Position numbers and translations under genes: made by a program. This document shows, one piece after another, positions 62,356 through 64,000 of a stretch of DNA of 64,000 nucleotides. This DNA comes from Colwellia sp. (lineage in GTDB: Bacteria; Pseudomonadota; Gammaproteobacteria; Enterobacterales; Alteromonadaceae): the NCBI GenBank assembly GCA_016765685.1, contig JAESPR010000011.1:1-64000 (forward strand), given 5' to 3'. The notes under the pieces were generated by a model. That model was given only the letters and a program-made list of their open reading frames with translations, was not told the origin of the DNA and ran no database searches. Every line of letters begins with the position of its first letter. Positions within the stretch are counted from its first letter, which is position 1.

Positions 62356-64000
62356 ATGCATATAAAAACACAAGCTAAGTTAGCATTAGTTGTTGATGAC
62401 TCAATGACACAATGCATGATGTTATCAGCACTTTTAAAAGAGGAGGGCTATCAGGTTGTTGTTGCCAATGATGGTGCTTGTGGTGTAGATAAGTATGTTG
62501 AACACCAACCTGATCTGGTATTGATGGATATTAATATGCCGGTGATGGATGGTTATGAAGCCACTAGACGAATAAAAAAAGTTTCCAGAGAAAATTTAGC
62601 ACCACTTATTTTTATCACCAGCATGGATACCGATCAAGCTTATATAGATAGTGTGGAAGCTGGCGGTGATGGTATTTTAGTTAGACCGTTTTCTCCGCAG
62701 GTTTTTAAAGCCAAAATAAAATCGATTCAACGCATTAGTGATTTATACCAGCAAGTTAAAAACTTACAACAAGAGCAGCAAAAAGACGCTGAACTAGCTA
62801 AAATAATGATGTCAGATGTCATTGAATCTAGAAATTTCGCACTGAATAAAGTGGGGGTTATCAAACAAGCCGCGACCATGTTTAGTGGTGATATGCAGTT
62901 AACCGCGTTATGTCCAAATGGTGATCTACATGTGTTATTAGGTGATTTTACTGGTCATGGTTTAAGAGCCTCTATTGGTGCAATACCGGTAACAGAAACC
63001 TTTAGAGCGATGACTAAAAAAGGTTTTTCAATACTCGACATCGTGGCTCAAATAAACAAGCAGTTATGTGATTTGCTCCCTAAAGATTTATTTTTTGCTG
63101 CTTGTTTTATTGCTATTTCAGAACACGACAAGTCGGCTTACATTTTTAATGCCGGCTTGCCAGATGGTTATCTTTTTAGTGAAGACGCTGAAATAAAACA
63201 TCATTTTCCGTCAGTTCATCCGCCACTCGGAATATTACCTAAACTCATCAGTGACGCTAAACTTACGGTAGTGTCAGTAGGCAGTAGTGACCGGTTTGTA
63301 TTAATAACAGACGGTATTATTGAGGCGAGAAATGAACAAGGGCATGAGTATGGTGTGGCGCAGTTTGAGTATGCAGCTAAAAAAGGAGTATTAATCAATG
63401 ATATAGCAAATAATGTTGTAGCGAGTCTGGAGATTTTTTGTCAGAACATGCCCCAAGAAGACGATATATCTCTCGTCGATGTTCCTTGCTCCGCTTGGCA
63501 AGAAGATAATTCTGCCGATCAAACTAATCAACCGCATATACCTGAAACTTTTATAGTAGAAGATATTTTCTATGATGCTTCGCCCAGTTGGTCATGGCGA
63601 TTAGAATTAACCGACAACCTGCTTGCTAGTGTTAATCCGGTACCAATCATTATGAATCAAATTAATGAAATAGAAGGGGCAGGTGAGCACTGGCAAAGTT
63701 TGTATACCATCATAACAGAGCTCTTTATTAACGCATTAGATCACGGTGTGCTGGGAATGGACTCATCACTGAAAGATTCGGCAGAAGGTTTTAGCTACTA
63801 TTTTAAAGAGCGAACTAAACGTTTAGAGCAGTTAAAGTCGGGTTTTATACGAATAGAACTTTGTTATTTCCCCTTTGAATATGGAGGGAAAATGTTCATT
63901 AGCATTAAAGATAGTGGTTTAGGTTTTGATATTTTTAACGTATTAAAAAGTAATAGTTGTGCCCAAAGTGAGGGCATAAATTTGAGTGGTCGAGGCGTAG
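62356..64000 (+). CDS. Response regulator with PP2C (SpoIIE) phosphatase and HATPase domains, truncated by the window end
   Basis: At least 548 residues; the 3' end lies outside the window. A receiver domain (1-125) has LVVDDSMTQ, D58 in VLMDINMPVMDG and VRPFSP. A coiled linker (about 130-155) leads to the SpoIIE-type PP2C domain (about 160-380; LLGDFTGHGLRASIGAIP, FNAGLPDGYLF, LITDGIIEARN, DDISLV). An anti-sigma-type HATPase follows (about 440 on; ITELFINALDHGVL, SIKDSGLGFDIF). It probably dephosphorylates the STAS protein encoded 6 bp upstream. HsbR of Pseudomonas has the same layout. Confidence 0.88.
   Translation, partial: MHIKTQAKLALVVDDSMTQCMMLSALLKEEGYQVVVANDGACGVDKYVEHQPDLVLMDINMPVMDGYEATRRIKKVSRENLAPLIFITSMDTDQAYIDSVEAGGDGILVRPFSPQVFKAKIKSIQRISDLYQQVKNLQQEQQKDAELAKIMMSDVIESRNFALNKVGVIKQAATMFSGDMQLTALCPNGDLHVLLGDFTGHGLRASIGAIPVTETFRAMTKKGFSILDIVAQINKQLCDLLPKDLFFAACFIAISEHDKSAYIFNAGLPDGYLFSEDAEIKHHFPSVHPPLGILPKLISDAKLTVVSVGSSDRFVLITDGIIEARNEQGHEYGVAQFEYAAKKGVLINDIANNVVASLEIFCQNMPQEDDISLVDVPCSAWQEDNSADQTNQPHIPETFIVEDIFYDASPSWSWRLELTDNLLASVNPVPIIMNQINEIEGAGEHWQSLYTIITELFINALDHGVLGMDSSLKDSAEGFSYYFKERTKRLEQLKSGFIRIELCYFPFEYGGKMFISIKDSGLGFDIFNVLKSNSCAQSEGINLSGRGV

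Noticed and set aside
1-64000. CRISPR arrays, tRNA or rRNA genes, prophage
   Set aside because: No regularly spaced repeats of 25-40 bp, no cloverleaf-like intergenic sequence, and no phage structural genes or integrase were seen.

Overview
The window is AT-rich, densely coded bacterial DNA. The gene sets alaA-yfbR, maf/yceD-rpmF-plsX-fabDG-acpP-fabF-pabC-mltG-tmk-holB-pilZ-tatD, tesA/ybbA-ybbP and yciB-yciI are arranged as in gamma-proteobacteria. The low GC and gene set suggest a marine Alteromonadales member close to Colwellia or Thalassotalea. That assignment is inference, because no rRNA gene is present.

Layout. (1) 194-1735 is a response regulator with a c-di-GMP phosphodiesterase (HD-GYP) output. 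(2) 1866-6946 is a three-gene minus-strand set of secreted proteins sharing a duplicated C-terminal domain. (3) 7259-9716 is yfbR and alaA, separated by about 640 bp of decayed DNA that includes an IS200/IS605 transposase remnant. (4) 9932-13311 holds proS, a pentapeptide-repeat potassium-channel-like protein and a GNAT acetyltransferase. (5) 13496-30219 is a 17-kb cell-envelope locus of two divergent operons: ten minus-strand and five plus-strand genes. (6) 30232-42187 is maf and the yceD-rpmF-fatty-acid operon through tatD, interrupted by an antisense solute-binding-protein gene. (7) 42188-50953 holds a possible small RNA, a Kef-type antiporter, tesA, ybbA-ybbP, an AI-2E-family permease, an LprI-like protein, yciI and yciB. 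(8) 51163-64000 holds a truncated globin and a complete chemotaxis cluster: STAS, CheY, CheA, two CheW, a globin-PAS-PAS receptor, CheR, CheD, CheB, a membrane protein with a CheZ-like motif, a second STAS protein and a PP2C response regulator cut by the window end.

The most unusual region is the envelope locus. It combines an MlaE-like permease, a MlaF-like ATPase that has lost its Walker A lysine, signature motif and H-loop histidine, and an MCE protein. With these are four LPP20/FlgP/FlgT-like proteins, three proteins with CsgG/GNA1162/FlgO-type domains (two with FN3 modules, one with a beta-helix), two helical-repeat envelope proteins, an MltC-like lytic transglycosylase and a class III nucleotide cyclase. 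My inference is an undescribed trans-envelope machine that joins an MCE lipid-transport base to outer-membrane ring parts resembling curli-export or flagellar H-ring proteins.

The chemotaxis cluster also has novelty. Its receptor begins with a flavohemoglobin-type globin and has an internal ribosome-binding site just after it. A membrane-anchored protein carries the D-L-T-x-Q arrangement of CheZ and is a candidate phosphatase for CheY. All identifications are from reading the sequence; no database search was run.
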